From assembly GCA_031259935.1 (NCBI GenBank), contig JAIRKV010000181.1:1-15489 (forward strand): DNA of 15,489 nucleotides. Direction: 5' to 3'. This document shows, piece by piece, positions 1-8,000 of the stretch. The position numbers and the translations under genes are program-made. The notes beneath the pieces were generated by a model. The model had not been told where the DNA came from. It saw nothing but the letters and a program-made list of their open reading frames with translations, and made no database searches. Position 1 is the first letter of the stretch. Each line of letters begins with the position of its first letter. Source of the stretch: Prevotellaceae bacterium. GTDB lineage: Bacteria; Bacteroidota; Bacteroidia; Bacteroidales; UBA932.

Positions 1-359
1 AGGTTGGAGGATGTGTGTTATCTTTTGCTACTAAGGTTGTTTTGTTTTTGAAATAAGGTGGAAATAAGGTTGTTGTGTTTTGGTATTTCATTTTGAGCGT
101 AACGGTTTTTCTGGATTAAATCGTTGAGAATTGATTACGCTTCTGGATTGCTTCGCTTCGCTCGCAATGACGTCCTTTAAATATTAAATTATTAAATATT
201 GATTTGCTTCGGCATCCCGCTGATTTTTCATTCGGAAGGAGCAATAAATTTACTTTGATTGTTGTTCTTCAATGCGGATTATCAAAATTTCACCCGGATT
301 TAAGCAGTTGCAAAAAATTCGCTTTTCTAAAATACTTAAATTTTAGCCAAAGCCAAAAA
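1..359. other. Gene-free left edge with dispersed repeat
   Basis: I see no convincing gene here. The stretch holds a non-coding repeat copy (about 32-175). The rest, 176-359, is AT-rich sequence running up to the stop codon of the LuxE-like gene, which reads leftward into it. No clear hairpin plus T-run terminator for that gene is visible. A possible 81-residue reading frame at 204-449 runs antisense into the LuxE-like gene and has no protein-like features. Confidence 0.6.
32..175 (+). repeat. Dispersed intergenic repeat, left copy
   Basis: The copy opens with an AAGGTTGTTTTG block, continues through GAAATAAGG-type repeats, and ends with TTCTGGATTG followed by a GCAATGACGTCC block (141-175). 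The same ordered blocks occur on the opposite strand at 9063-9184. This copy has an extra segment containing a second TTCTGGATTA (about 115-140). It encodes nothing recognisable. A dispersed intergenic repeat family is the simplest reading; I do not recognise a named element. Confidence 0.7.
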
Positions 360-1334
360 TCACTGAACCAAAAGATTACAGCCACGAATATCGCTTGCCG
401 TCAAACGTCCGAGAATTTCAAAGCGGCAATCTTCGTGTATTTTGCCTAAATCATGCGTTGCAATAAACGAGCATGAATTGCGATTTGCCAAATCTACGAT
501 ATTTATTGCTCCGCTTGCATTTCGCGCCGAAATCTTAAAAGGATTGTGAATGTCGCGAACAAGAATTTTCATCCATGCGGGACACAAAAATTCTCCATTT
601 CCATTTGAATACGCCTGCGACAAAAGTTCCGTCATTCCGTACTCCGAATGAATATATCGAACGCCAAAAGCACAGCAAAGTATTTCGTGCAATCCTGCTC
701 TTGAAATTTCTTCTCTCCTGCCTTTCATTCCGCCTGTTTCCATGACAGTTAACTGCGGAAAATCAATCGAATATTTTTCAGCAAAATCAAGCAGCGCATA
801 AGTTACTCCAATAAGAACGGCAGAAATATTTTTATTTTTCAATGTGCAAAGCGTTTTATAAAGTTTTTCGTGATCATGCAGAAAAAATCCGCTGTTTTTA
901 TTGTTACTTTGTTTTATCAGATTATCAACCATATAAACAAGCGATGAACCTGTTCGTTCCAGATACGAGGGCAATAATCCCAAAATTGCATAATTGCCGG
1001 GATTGCCGTAGAACAGACAGAAGGCGTCGGTAAAACTTTTTTCGTATAAAGCCGTATCTGCCACATAATGAAAACTTTGTCCCGTGCCGGTTGTACTGCT
1101 GCTCGAAAAAACAATTTGCTCTTTTTTATCGCAACAGTAAACTTTTTTCGATTTAAACAATTCTATCGGTAAAAATGGAATTTCTTCTATTTTTTTTATG
1201 TCTTTAATATTGATATTTAATAAATTAATCCATTCGCAGTATGGTTTGCAATTTTTTGCCTGATGATGAAAAACATCCATACATAATTTTAAAAAATCAT
1301 CATCGTTTTTTATCGAAAATATATCATTATTCAT
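360..1334 (-). CDS. LuxE-type acyl-protein synthetase / acyltransferase homologue
   Basis: The 324-residue protein resembles the LuxE acyl-protein synthetase family, which activates a fatty acyl group with ATP and is distantly related to adenylate-forming enzymes. Visible features are a Ser/Thr/Gly-rich phosphate-binding loop (SSSSTTGTGQS, residues 77-87), a YGMTELLSQAY motif near residues 233-243 like the A5 motif of adenylating enzymes, and ATHDLGKI followed by GRLTASDIRG near the C-terminus. The length fits LuxE-like proteins of Bacteroidetes. No luciferase (luxAB), reductase (luxC) or thioesterase (luxD) gene is adjacent, so bioluminescence is not implied. In Bacteroidetes such proteins stand alone or occur near lipid or surface-glycan genes, and the substrate is unknown. 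The ATG at 1334 is the first good start. The gene is transcribed divergently from the nucleoside kinase. Family assignment is fairly firm; function is inference. Confidence 0.8.
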   Translation of the reverse strand: MNNDIFSIKNDDDFLKLCMDVFHHQAKNCKPYCEWINLLNINIKDIKKIEEIPFLPIELFKSKKVYCCDKKEQIVFSSSSTTGTGQSFHYVADTALYEKSFTDAFCLFYGNPGNYAILGLLPSYLERTGSSLVYMVDNLIKQSNNKNSGFFLHDHEKLYKTLCTLKNKNISAVLIGVTYALLDFAEKYSIDFPQLTVMETGGMKGRREEISRAGLHEILCCAFGVRYIHSEYGMTELLSQAYSNGNGEFLCPAWMKILVRDIHNPFKISARNASGAINIVDLANRNSCSFIATHDLGKIHEDCRFEILGRLTASDIRGCNLLVQ

Positions 1335-1681
1335 TTTTCAGGGCATTAAAATTATTTTTATAAAATTGTTAATATTCATTTTTACAAAGCATTTCGCATT
1401 TTTAAAACTTTGGACAAATATAAAGCAAATTATTTTTAATTTTGCGAAATTTAGATTACAAGTTAAACTTTACTGTAAAATCAGACCTGTTTACTTTTCT
1501 GCAAACATAGGATGACGGTTTCGCTTGCTCGTTTTGTCAAAACAAAACCGACAGAAAATTTCAATGTGTTGTATTATTGCTGTTTTTTATTTATAAGGAG
1601 CGAGTGATTGGCTTTTGCCGATTAACAGCATTCGATATATTTTTTTATCTTTGCAGAAATATATTAAACAGAAGTGAATTT
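1335..1681. other. Divergent intergenic region between luxE-like and kinase genes
   Basis: This 347-base AT-rich stretch must hold the promoters of both flanking genes. On the minus strand, CAAATATA at 1415-1422 is the complement of TAnnTTTG and could be the -7 element for the LuxE-like gene, but I see no good -33 partner. A small palindrome GTTTTGTCAAAAC lies at 1531-1543, flanked by CGGTTT (1516-1521) and AAACCG (1545-1550), which could pair. No gene is supported. A TTG-initiated extension of the kinase frame back to 1577 would overlap the kinase promoter and is not believed. Confidence 0.5.
1646..1653 (+). promoter_or_regulatory. Bacteroidetes-type -7 element for nucleoside kinase
   Basis: TATCTTTG matches TAnnTTTG, the -7 consensus of the primary sigma factor in Bacteroidetes, exactly. 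It ends 28 bases before the ATG at 1682, giving a leader of about 20 bases, which is plausible in this phylum. No clear TTTG -33 element is visible at 19-21 bases upstream. It also supports the ATG at 1682, because the longer TTG-initiated frame would start upstream of the promoter. Confidence 0.55.
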
Positions 1682-3352
1682 ATGAAAGAGATAGAAGTTT
1701 TTTGCAAAAACAATCAGCAGCGAAAATCATATTTACCCGGAACTACATTACTTGACGTTGCGTGCGACCAGCAGATAAAACTTAATTTTCAAATACTTGG
1801 CGCATATGTAAATAACGAACTGAAAGAACTTTTGTACGAAATTTATACGCCGATAACCGTTGAATTTATCGATATTTCCAATCCCGACGGAATGCGCATA
1901 TATCAGCGTACGCTTACGTTTATATTGCAAAAGGCATTGAAAGATTTATTTCCCGAATACATTTTGACGGTACAACATTCGGTTTTAAAAGGTTTGTACT
2001 GCGAAATCAGCAACGGCGGCGAAGAATTTACAATATCGCAGATAAATAAACTCGAACAGTATATGCGCAGCATGGTTGCCGAAAATATTCCTTTCGTAAA
2101 GAAAAAAATTCCAACCGAAGATGCAATAAAACTGTTTGAAGCAAACGGATTTTACGAAAAAGTTTTGCTGCTCAAAACACGTCCGCGATTTTATACATCT
2201 GTTTATTTTTTAAATGATTATGCCGACCATTATTACGGACCGCTGCTTCCGTCAACGGGATTTTTGAAAACTTTCGGACTGTTCAGTTATTACAGAGGTT
2301 TGCTTTTAATGTTTCCGCGCGCCGACGAGCCCGACAAACTCGAAAATATTGTGATACAAAACAAACTTTTTGAAATATTTCAGGAACACAAAGAATGGAA
2401 CAGAATTTTGGGAGCGCACAGCGTAGGACGAATCAACGATGCGGTGAGGCAAAACAAATTCGGCGAACTTGTAAAAGTTAACGAAGCGCTGCACGAAAAA
2501 AAATATGCTGCAATTGCCGACACAATTTCGCAGCACAAAGATGTGAAAATAATATTGATAGCAGGACCGTCATCAAGCGGCAAAACTACTACCGCAAAAC
2601 GTATCGCAATACAGATGAAAGTTGCGGGATTGAATCCTGTAATCATTTCGCTGGATAATTATTTTGTAGACAGAGAATTTACTCCCAAAGACGAAAAGGG
2701 AGAACACGATTTCGAATCAATTCATGCGCTCGATTTGAACCTGCTCAACGAACATCTCAACAGCCTTCTTGAAGGCAAAACGGTTTTAATTCCCAAATTT
2801 TCATTTCACACAGGCAAACGCTATTATGATAATGAAAATATAATCGCAGGCGAAAAAGATATTTTGATAATCGAAGGCATCCACGCATTAAATCCCGAAC
2901 TTACCGAACACATTGACAATAAACGGAAATTCAAAATTTACGCATCGGCGCTGACGTCAATAGCGCTGGACAATAACAACCGTATTCCGACAACCGATAA
3001 TCGCCTGATACGCCGCATAGTACGGGATGCGCAAACGCGTTCGTGGTCGGCGCTTGACACAATACGCCGCTGGCAAAGCGTAAGGCGCGGCGAAAACAGA
3101 AATGTTTTTCCCTATCAGGAAAATGCAGATGTAATGTTCAATTCGTCACTGATTTATGAATTTTCGGTTTTGCGAATTTTTGTAGAACCGCTGTTGCTTA
3201 AAATTCCTCCGACCGAACCCGAATATGCCGAAGCCATCCGACTGTTGAAATTCATAAGTTATTTTACGCAGGCCGACGTAAAAGATACGGAGCAAATTCC
3301 GCCAACATCAGTGCTGCGCGAATTTATCGGATTCAGCAGTTTTTCGTATTGA
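1682..3352 (+). CDS. Nucleoside kinase, TGS-like N-terminus plus uridine kinase domain
   Basis: The 556-residue protein belongs to the long uridine-kinase-like nucleoside kinases common in Bacteroidetes. These transfer the ATP gamma-phosphate to a nucleoside in pyrimidine salvage in the cytoplasm; uridine or cytidine is the usual assumption, and specificity cannot be read here. The first 60 residues are TGS-like. Residues about 60-210 resemble the second additional domain of threonyl-tRNA synthetase. The kinase half has a Walker A loop, GPSSSGKTT, near residue 294, then SLDNYF, IIEGIHALN and RLIRRIVRDAQTR, as in uridine kinase. I chose ATG 1682 because the frame upstream opens only with TTG at 1577 and contains the -7 element; family members also begin at about MKEIEVFC. 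The length is normal and the frame intact. Confidence 0.92.
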   Translation: MKEIEVFCKNNQQRKSYLPGTTLLDVACDQQIKLNFQILGAYVNNELKELLYEIYTPITVEFIDISNPDGMRIYQRTLTFILQKALKDLFPEYILTVQHSVLKGLYCEISNGGEEFTISQINKLEQYMRSMVAENIPFVKKKIPTEDAIKLFEANGFYEKVLLLKTRPRFYTSVYFLNDYADHYYGPLLPSTGFLKTFGLFSYYRGLLLMFPRADEPDKLENIVIQNKLFEIFQEHKEWNRILGAHSVGRINDAVRQNKFGELVKVNEALHEKKYAAIADTISQHKDVKIILIAGPSSSGKTTTAKRIAIQMKVAGLNPVIISLDNYFVDREFTPKDEKGEHDFESIHALDLNLLNEHLNSLLEGKTVLIPKFSFHTGKRYYDNENIIAGEKDILIIEGIHALNPELTEHIDNKRKFKIYASALTSIALDNNNRIPTTDNRLIRRIVRDAQTRSWSALDTIRRWQSVRRGENRNVFPYQENADVMFNSSLIYEFSVLRIFVEPLLLKIPPTEPEYAEAIRLLKFISYFTQADVKDTEQIPPTSVLREFIGFSSFSY

Positions 3353-3479
3353 TGAATAAAACAGTTGTGTACAGTTTTTGTGCTTTTTTGAATAAAAATT
3401 CGAATGAAATATTGAAAATATTGAAAAAGATAATCGAACACAAACACGACTTTATGACATTATTAAAAACACAAAATAC

Positions 3480-3490
3480 GACAAATTGTC
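3480..3490. promoter_or_regulatory. Possible operator palindrome upstream of hsp20
   Basis: GACAAATTGTC is a perfect palindrome with 5-base arms around one base. It is nested almost symmetrically inside a second pair, CACAAAA (3470-3476) and TTTTGTG (3495-3501). It lies 14 bases upstream of the sigma-54-like element, where an operator could sit, but sigma-54 activator sites are usually farther away. No T-run follows, so a terminator for the kinase gene is less likely. Confidence 0.3.
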
Positions 3491-3503
3491 AGTTTTTTGT
3501 GCA

Positions 3504-3519
3504 TGGCACAGTGTTTGAA
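3504..3519 (+). promoter_or_regulatory. Sigma-54-like -24/-12 promoter for hsp20
   Basis: TGGCACA-GTGT-TTGAA fits the sigma-54 pattern TGGCACR-N4-TTGCW, with the canonical ten bases between the GG (-24) and the -12 dinucleotide. The only mismatch is A for C at -12. Transcription would start near 3531, giving a 45-base leader before the hsp20 ATG at 3576. No TAnnTTTG element competes nearby. The match is by eye. The -12 mismatch is at an important base, so activity is uncertain. Confidence 0.45.
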
Positions 3520-3575
3520 GATTTGTATTTACGAAAACTAATTGTTTAATAATTTAATATTAGGAGGATTAATTT

Positions 3576-4004
3576 ATGACATTAATTAAAAAAAATCAAA
3601 ACTGGTTGCCCGATGTATTCAATGATTTGTTCAGCAACGAATGGATGTTAAGGGCAAACGCAACAGCGCCGGCTATCAATGTTATTGAATCCGAACAGGA
3701 TTACAGAATCGAAATAGCCGCTCCAGGCATGACCAAAGATGATTTTTGCGTTCGCATTGATGACGAAAACAATCTTGTTATTTCGATGGAAAAGAAAATT
3801 GAAAATTCAGACGAAAACGCAAAAGCCCTCTATCTGAGACGCGAGTTTTCGTACAGCAAATTTGAACAAAAAATGATTCTTCCCAAAAATGCCGATAAAG
3901 AAAAAATCAAAGCAAAAATGGAGCATGGCGTTTTGGATGTTTCTATCCCCAAACTGAAAGATGAAGATATCAAAAAGAACATGAAAGTGATTGAAATATC
4001 CTGA
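3576..4004 (+). CDS. Hsp20 family small heat-shock protein
   Basis: The 142-residue protein is an ATP-independent holdase chaperone of the alpha-crystallin/Hsp20 family, which binds unfolding proteins in the cytoplasm as oligomers. The short N-terminal arm (WLPDVFNDLFSNEWM) is typical. The alpha-crystallin domain spans about residues 32-135, from APAINVIESEQDYRIEIAAPGM to a consensus segment with MEHGVLDVSIPK. The C-terminus ends in VIEIS, which supplies the IXI motif used in oligomer contacts. Length is normal. The gene stands alone, with its own terminator behind it. An unusually good Shine-Dalgarno, TAGGAGGA (3561-3568), lies at proper spacing, whereas most genes here lack one; strong translation of a stress protein would fit. 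A sigma-54-like promoter lies about 60 bases upstream. Confidence 0.95.
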   Translation: MTLIKKNQNWLPDVFNDLFSNEWMLRANATAPAINVIESEQDYRIEIAAPGMTKDDFCVRIDDENNLVISMEKKIENSDENAKALYLRREFSYSKFEQKMILPKNADKEKIKAKMEHGVLDVSIPKLKDEDIKKNMKVIEIS

Positions 4005-4045
4005 CAGACAATAAAATACAAAAACGGCAGTTGCAAAAAACAGTT

Positions 4046-4091
4046 TGCGCATCATTGAGCGGAAATACGCACAGTGATGCGCATTTTTTTT
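4046..4091 (+). terminator. Rho-independent terminator after hsp20
   Basis: The left arm TGCGCATCATTG (4046-4057) pairs with CAGTGATGCGCA (4072-4083) over 12 bases with one G-T wobble and a 14-base loop. Eight T follow (4084-4091). It lies 42 bases after the hsp20 stop and separates that gene from ispE. Confidence 0.85.
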
Positions 4092-4164
4092 GCTTTACAG
4101 AAAATATCATCCTGTTTTTTAATTTTTTTGCATCTTTGTAAATATTTTCAATTTTATAAAGAAT

Positions 4165-4986
4165 ATGGTTGTTTTTCCAAATGCAAAAATAAATCTGGGA
4201 CTTAATGTTACAGAAAAACGCAATGACGGATTTCATAATATCGAAACGGTTTTTTATCCGATAAAATTATGTGATATTCTCGAAATTGTGAAATCGCAAA
4301 ATAATAAATCCGGGTTTTTCAATTCGGGAATGATAATAAATTGCAATATAGATAATAATCTGTGTATAAAAGCATTAAATCTGATAAAAAAAGATTTTTG
4401 CCTGCCCGAAACCGATATTTTTCTTTACAAAAATATTCCTTTTGGCGCAGGTTTGGGCGGAGGTTCTTCGGATGCCGCAAGCGTTTTGACTGTTTTGAAC
4501 ACAATGTTCTGTCTGGATATCAACGATAATACTCTGATGCAATATGCAGCCGAACTTGGCAGCGATTGTGCATTTTTCCTGAAAAACACGCCGCAGCTGG
4601 CAAAAGGTCGAGGAGAAATTTTGACGGATATAGATGTTAATTTAAACGAATATTTTTTTGTGTTGATAAAGCCGAATATATTTATCGATACGGCTCTTGC
4701 CTATGCCGGCGTAAAACCCGAAAAGCCAAAAACCGGAATTTCCGAAATTATGGCAATGCCTGTTGCCGAATGGAAATATTTTTTGAAAAATGATTTTGAA
4801 GAGACTGTATTTGAACGGTTTCCTCAAATAAAAGCAATAAAGGAAACGCTTTATTCAAGCGGAGCCGTTTACGCCTCGATGACAGGTTCGGGTTCGAGCG
4901 TATATGCTTTTTTTGACAGAGCAGTTGATGTAAGCGATTTTGAAAAAGACTGTTTTGTGTTTACGGATTATTTTGCTGATAAATAA
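4165..4986 (+). CDS. ispE: 4-diphosphocytidyl-2-C-methyl-D-erythritol kinase (IspE)
   Basis: IspE phosphorylates CDP-methylerythritol with ATP, the fourth step of the methylerythritol phosphate route to isoprenoids. The 273-residue protein is a GHMP kinase: the N-terminal AKINLGLNV (residues 7-15) contains the conserved Lys8, the glycine-rich ATP loop PFGAGLGGGSSDAA is at 92-105, LGSDCAFF at about 131-138 supplies the catalytic Asp, and MTGSGSSVYAFF near residue 240 is the C-terminal GHMP motif. The length is normal. A CATCTTTG sequence at 4131-4138, one base off the TAnnTTTG -7 element, could drive it from just downstream of the hsp20 terminator, leaving a short leader. No Shine-Dalgarno is evident. 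It converges on dnaE with an 85-base gap lacking a clear terminator. Confidence 0.96.
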   Translation: MVVFPNAKINLGLNVTEKRNDGFHNIETVFYPIKLCDILEIVKSQNNKSGFFNSGMIINCNIDNNLCIKALNLIKKDFCLPETDIFLYKNIPFGAGLGGGSSDAASVLTVLNTMFCLDINDNTLMQYAAELGSDCAFFLKNTPQLAKGRGEILTDIDVNLNEYFFVLIKPNIFIDTALAYAGVKPEKPKTGISEIMAMPVAEWKYFLKNDFEETVFERFPQIKAIKETLYSSGAVYASMTGSGSSVYAFFDRAVDVSDFEKDCFVFTDYFADK

Positions 4987-5071
4987 AAATCATATCATTA
5001 AACATAAATTATGAACCGACAAGGCAATTTGCAACGATTGTACGTATATTAAAATTCATATTATCATGCAG

Positions 5072-8000
5072 TTAAATTACATTTATTTTGTAATTTATAT
5101 AATTTTCATTTAAATATTTCAGCAATTCATCAGAAACATTTATTTTATATTTACGGGAAATCCGTTCTATATTTATGTTTTTCTCTTCGTCGAAAATTAC
5201 AAATGAAAGTTTCTTATCTCCTTTATTTTTAGATACTTGTTTATTTGTTTCTTTTGTGAAATTAGCATTTATCCTTTCAAGAGGCAATATTATTTCCATA
5301 TCTGTAATCAAATCTTTGCGAACGTCGTGCAGCATCATTATTTTTTCAAATCTTATGTCGAATACGGGAAGATCATTATTTTCTATTTCGTTTCCATTTG
5401 CATCTTTGCGTACAAATTTTTTGCGCTCGGTAACTATTCCGCGAAAAAACAAAAAATAATTGAGCGTGAAGTAATTTTTATTTTCAATCCATTCCTTGTC
5501 GAACATTGAAAATGAATAAGTTCCCGAATAATCTTCTATACTAATGCGCCCGAAAGGTTTTCCTTTTTTTGTGATAAGTTCTTTCGATTCGGTTACAATT
5601 CCGGCAAAACATATTTTTTTATTTTTAAATTGCGACAAATCCGTCAAATCATTTACTTGTATGTTACACAATAAATTGATTTCCATTTTATAAGGGTCAA
5701 GCGGATGAGATGAAAGATATATTCCTATCAAATCTTTTTCGCGCGTCAAAGTTTCCAAATCAGACCAGTCTTCGGCAAAGGGAATCAGCGGTTTAACAGT
5801 GTTTGCTTTGTGGTCGTCGCCGAACAGCGACAGCGTTCCGCCTGCCTTGTCAAGCTGAACCAGATTTCCGTATCGCATTAAAGTGTCTATAAATATTTCG
5901 TCTTTTTCGTTTTTTGCATAAAATTGCGGACGGCGTATTTCGGTAAATTCATCAAATCCGCCCGAAAGCACAAGGCTTTCTATTGTTCGGCGATTTACTG
6001 CTGTTAGATTTATTCGCGATATAAAATCGAAAATATCTGAAAATGAATCTGTTTGGCGAACGTTTATAATGTTTTCCGCCGCAGTTGCGCCAACGCCTTT
6101 TACAGCGGCAAGCCCGAAACGAATATTACCATCTTTGTTTACCGTAAATGTCATATCGCTTTCGTTTACGCTTGGCGGTAACACTTTGATTCCTGCGGAT
6201 TTACATTCTTCCATAAATTTCGAAACTTCCTTTATGTCCGAAATGTTGCTGGTAAGCACGGCTGCCATAAATTCAGCAGGATAATGCGCTTTGAGATAAG
6301 CAGTTTGATATGCTATCTTTGAGTAACATGTAGCGTGCGATTTGTTGAATGCGTATTTTGCAAATTCAGTCCAGTCGTTCCATATTTTTTCTAATTTTTC
6401 TTTTGGTCCGAATCCGTTTTTTTCTGCGCCGGCAAGGAATTTTTCGCGAAGCGAAGCCATTTTTTCTTTTAATTTTTTTCCCATCGCTTTACGCAATTCG
6501 TCGGATTCGCCTCGTGTAAATCCTGCAATATCACGACTTAAAAGCATGACCTGTTCCTGATAAACAGTGATTCCGTACGTATCTTTCAATCGGCTTTCCA
6601 TTACGGGAAAATCGTATTCTATTTTTTCACGTCCGTGTTTTCTGTTTATAAAACTTGGAATATACTGCATCGGTCCGGGACGGTACAGAGCGTTCATGGC
6701 GATTAAATCTTCAAATTTTGTCGGCTTCAGTTCGCGCAGATATTTTTGCATTCCCGGCGATTCAAATTGAAACGTGCCTATTGTCTGTCCTGTGCTGAAA
6801 AGGTTGTAAGTGTCTTTGTCATCAAGCGGAATATTCTCTATATCAATGTCTATGCCTTTTGTCTTTTTTATATTCGACAGTGTTTCGCGTATTATTGATA
6901 ATGTTTTCAGCCCGAGAAAATCCATTTTTATCAAACCTATATTTTCTATAACAGAGCCTTCATATTGAGTAACGATAACATCTTCGTTAAGGCTTTTGTC
7001 TTTTGCCGTAGAAAGCGGAACAAATTTTGTAAGTTCATCTGCGCCAATGATAATTCCGCAGGCGTGAACGCCCGTTTGGCGAACGGTTCCTTCAAGTTTT
7101 TCGGCAAATCGCAGAACGTTAGCTATTTCTTCGTTTCCCGATTCTGCTATTTTTTTAAATTCGGGAACAAATTCGATACAGTTTTTAATGGTTATTTTCG
7201 GAACGTTGCCATCTTTGTCTTCAACAAAACGGTCGGGAATCATTTTTGTAAGCTGTTCGGCTTGTTCAAGCGGTAATTGCTGTACGCGTGCAACATCTTT
7301 GATGCTTGATTTTGTTGCCATAGTGCCGTAAGTTATGATATGCGCAACTTTCTCTTTTCCATATTTTTCGGTTACCCATTTCAGAACTTTTGCGCGTCCT
7401 TCATCGTCAAAGTCGATATCGATATCGGGAAGCGAAATACGGTCTGGATTCAAAAACCTTTCAAACAGCAAATCATATTCCAGCGGATTTATATCAGTGA
7501 TTTTCAAACAGTACGACACAACCGAGCCAGCCGCCGAGCCGCGTCCGGGACCAACCGAAACATTCATTTCGCGCGCAGCCTGTATAAAATCCTGTACTAT
7601 CAGAAAATATCCGGGATATCCCATCTTTTTTATTACGTCGAGTTCAAAATTTATACGTTCCATAATCTCGTCGGTAATGTTGTCGCCGTAACGTTCGCTG
7701 GCTCCTTTAAGCGTCAGTTTGCAAAGATAATCGGCTTCGAGTTTTATGCGATAAGCGTTGTCGAAACCGCCAAGTTTTTCAATTCTTCCTCTGTTTGATT
7801 CTTCCGTTTCAAATTCGGCAATCAAATCGTCCCTGCTGTATTTTTTTTTGTAATCTTCTTCTGTTCCAAACTCTTCGGGAATTGGAAAAACAGGCATTAT
7901 TGCGTCAGAATCAATATTGTACGATTCGATTTTATCCGCAATTTCGCGAGTGTTGAACAGCGCTTCGGGAATATCCGAAAACAGTTTTTCCATTTCTTCG

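Noticed and set aside
360..1334. Bioluminescence operon
   Set aside because: Only a LuxE-like protein is present; no luciferase, reductase or thioesterase gene is nearby.
1577..1681. N-terminal extension of the nucleoside kinase from TTG
   Set aside because: It lies across the likely -7 element and is not typical of the family; ATG 1682 fits better.
3349..3549. A 66-residue plus-strand frame overlapping the kinase stop
   Set aside because: It has no protein-like features, and it covers the sigma-54-like element and palindromes. The overlap with the kinase stop looks accidental.
7335..7798. Overlapping plus-strand frames of 118 and 152 residues inside dnaE
   Set aside because: They are shadows of the highly conserved dnaE coding region on the other strand.
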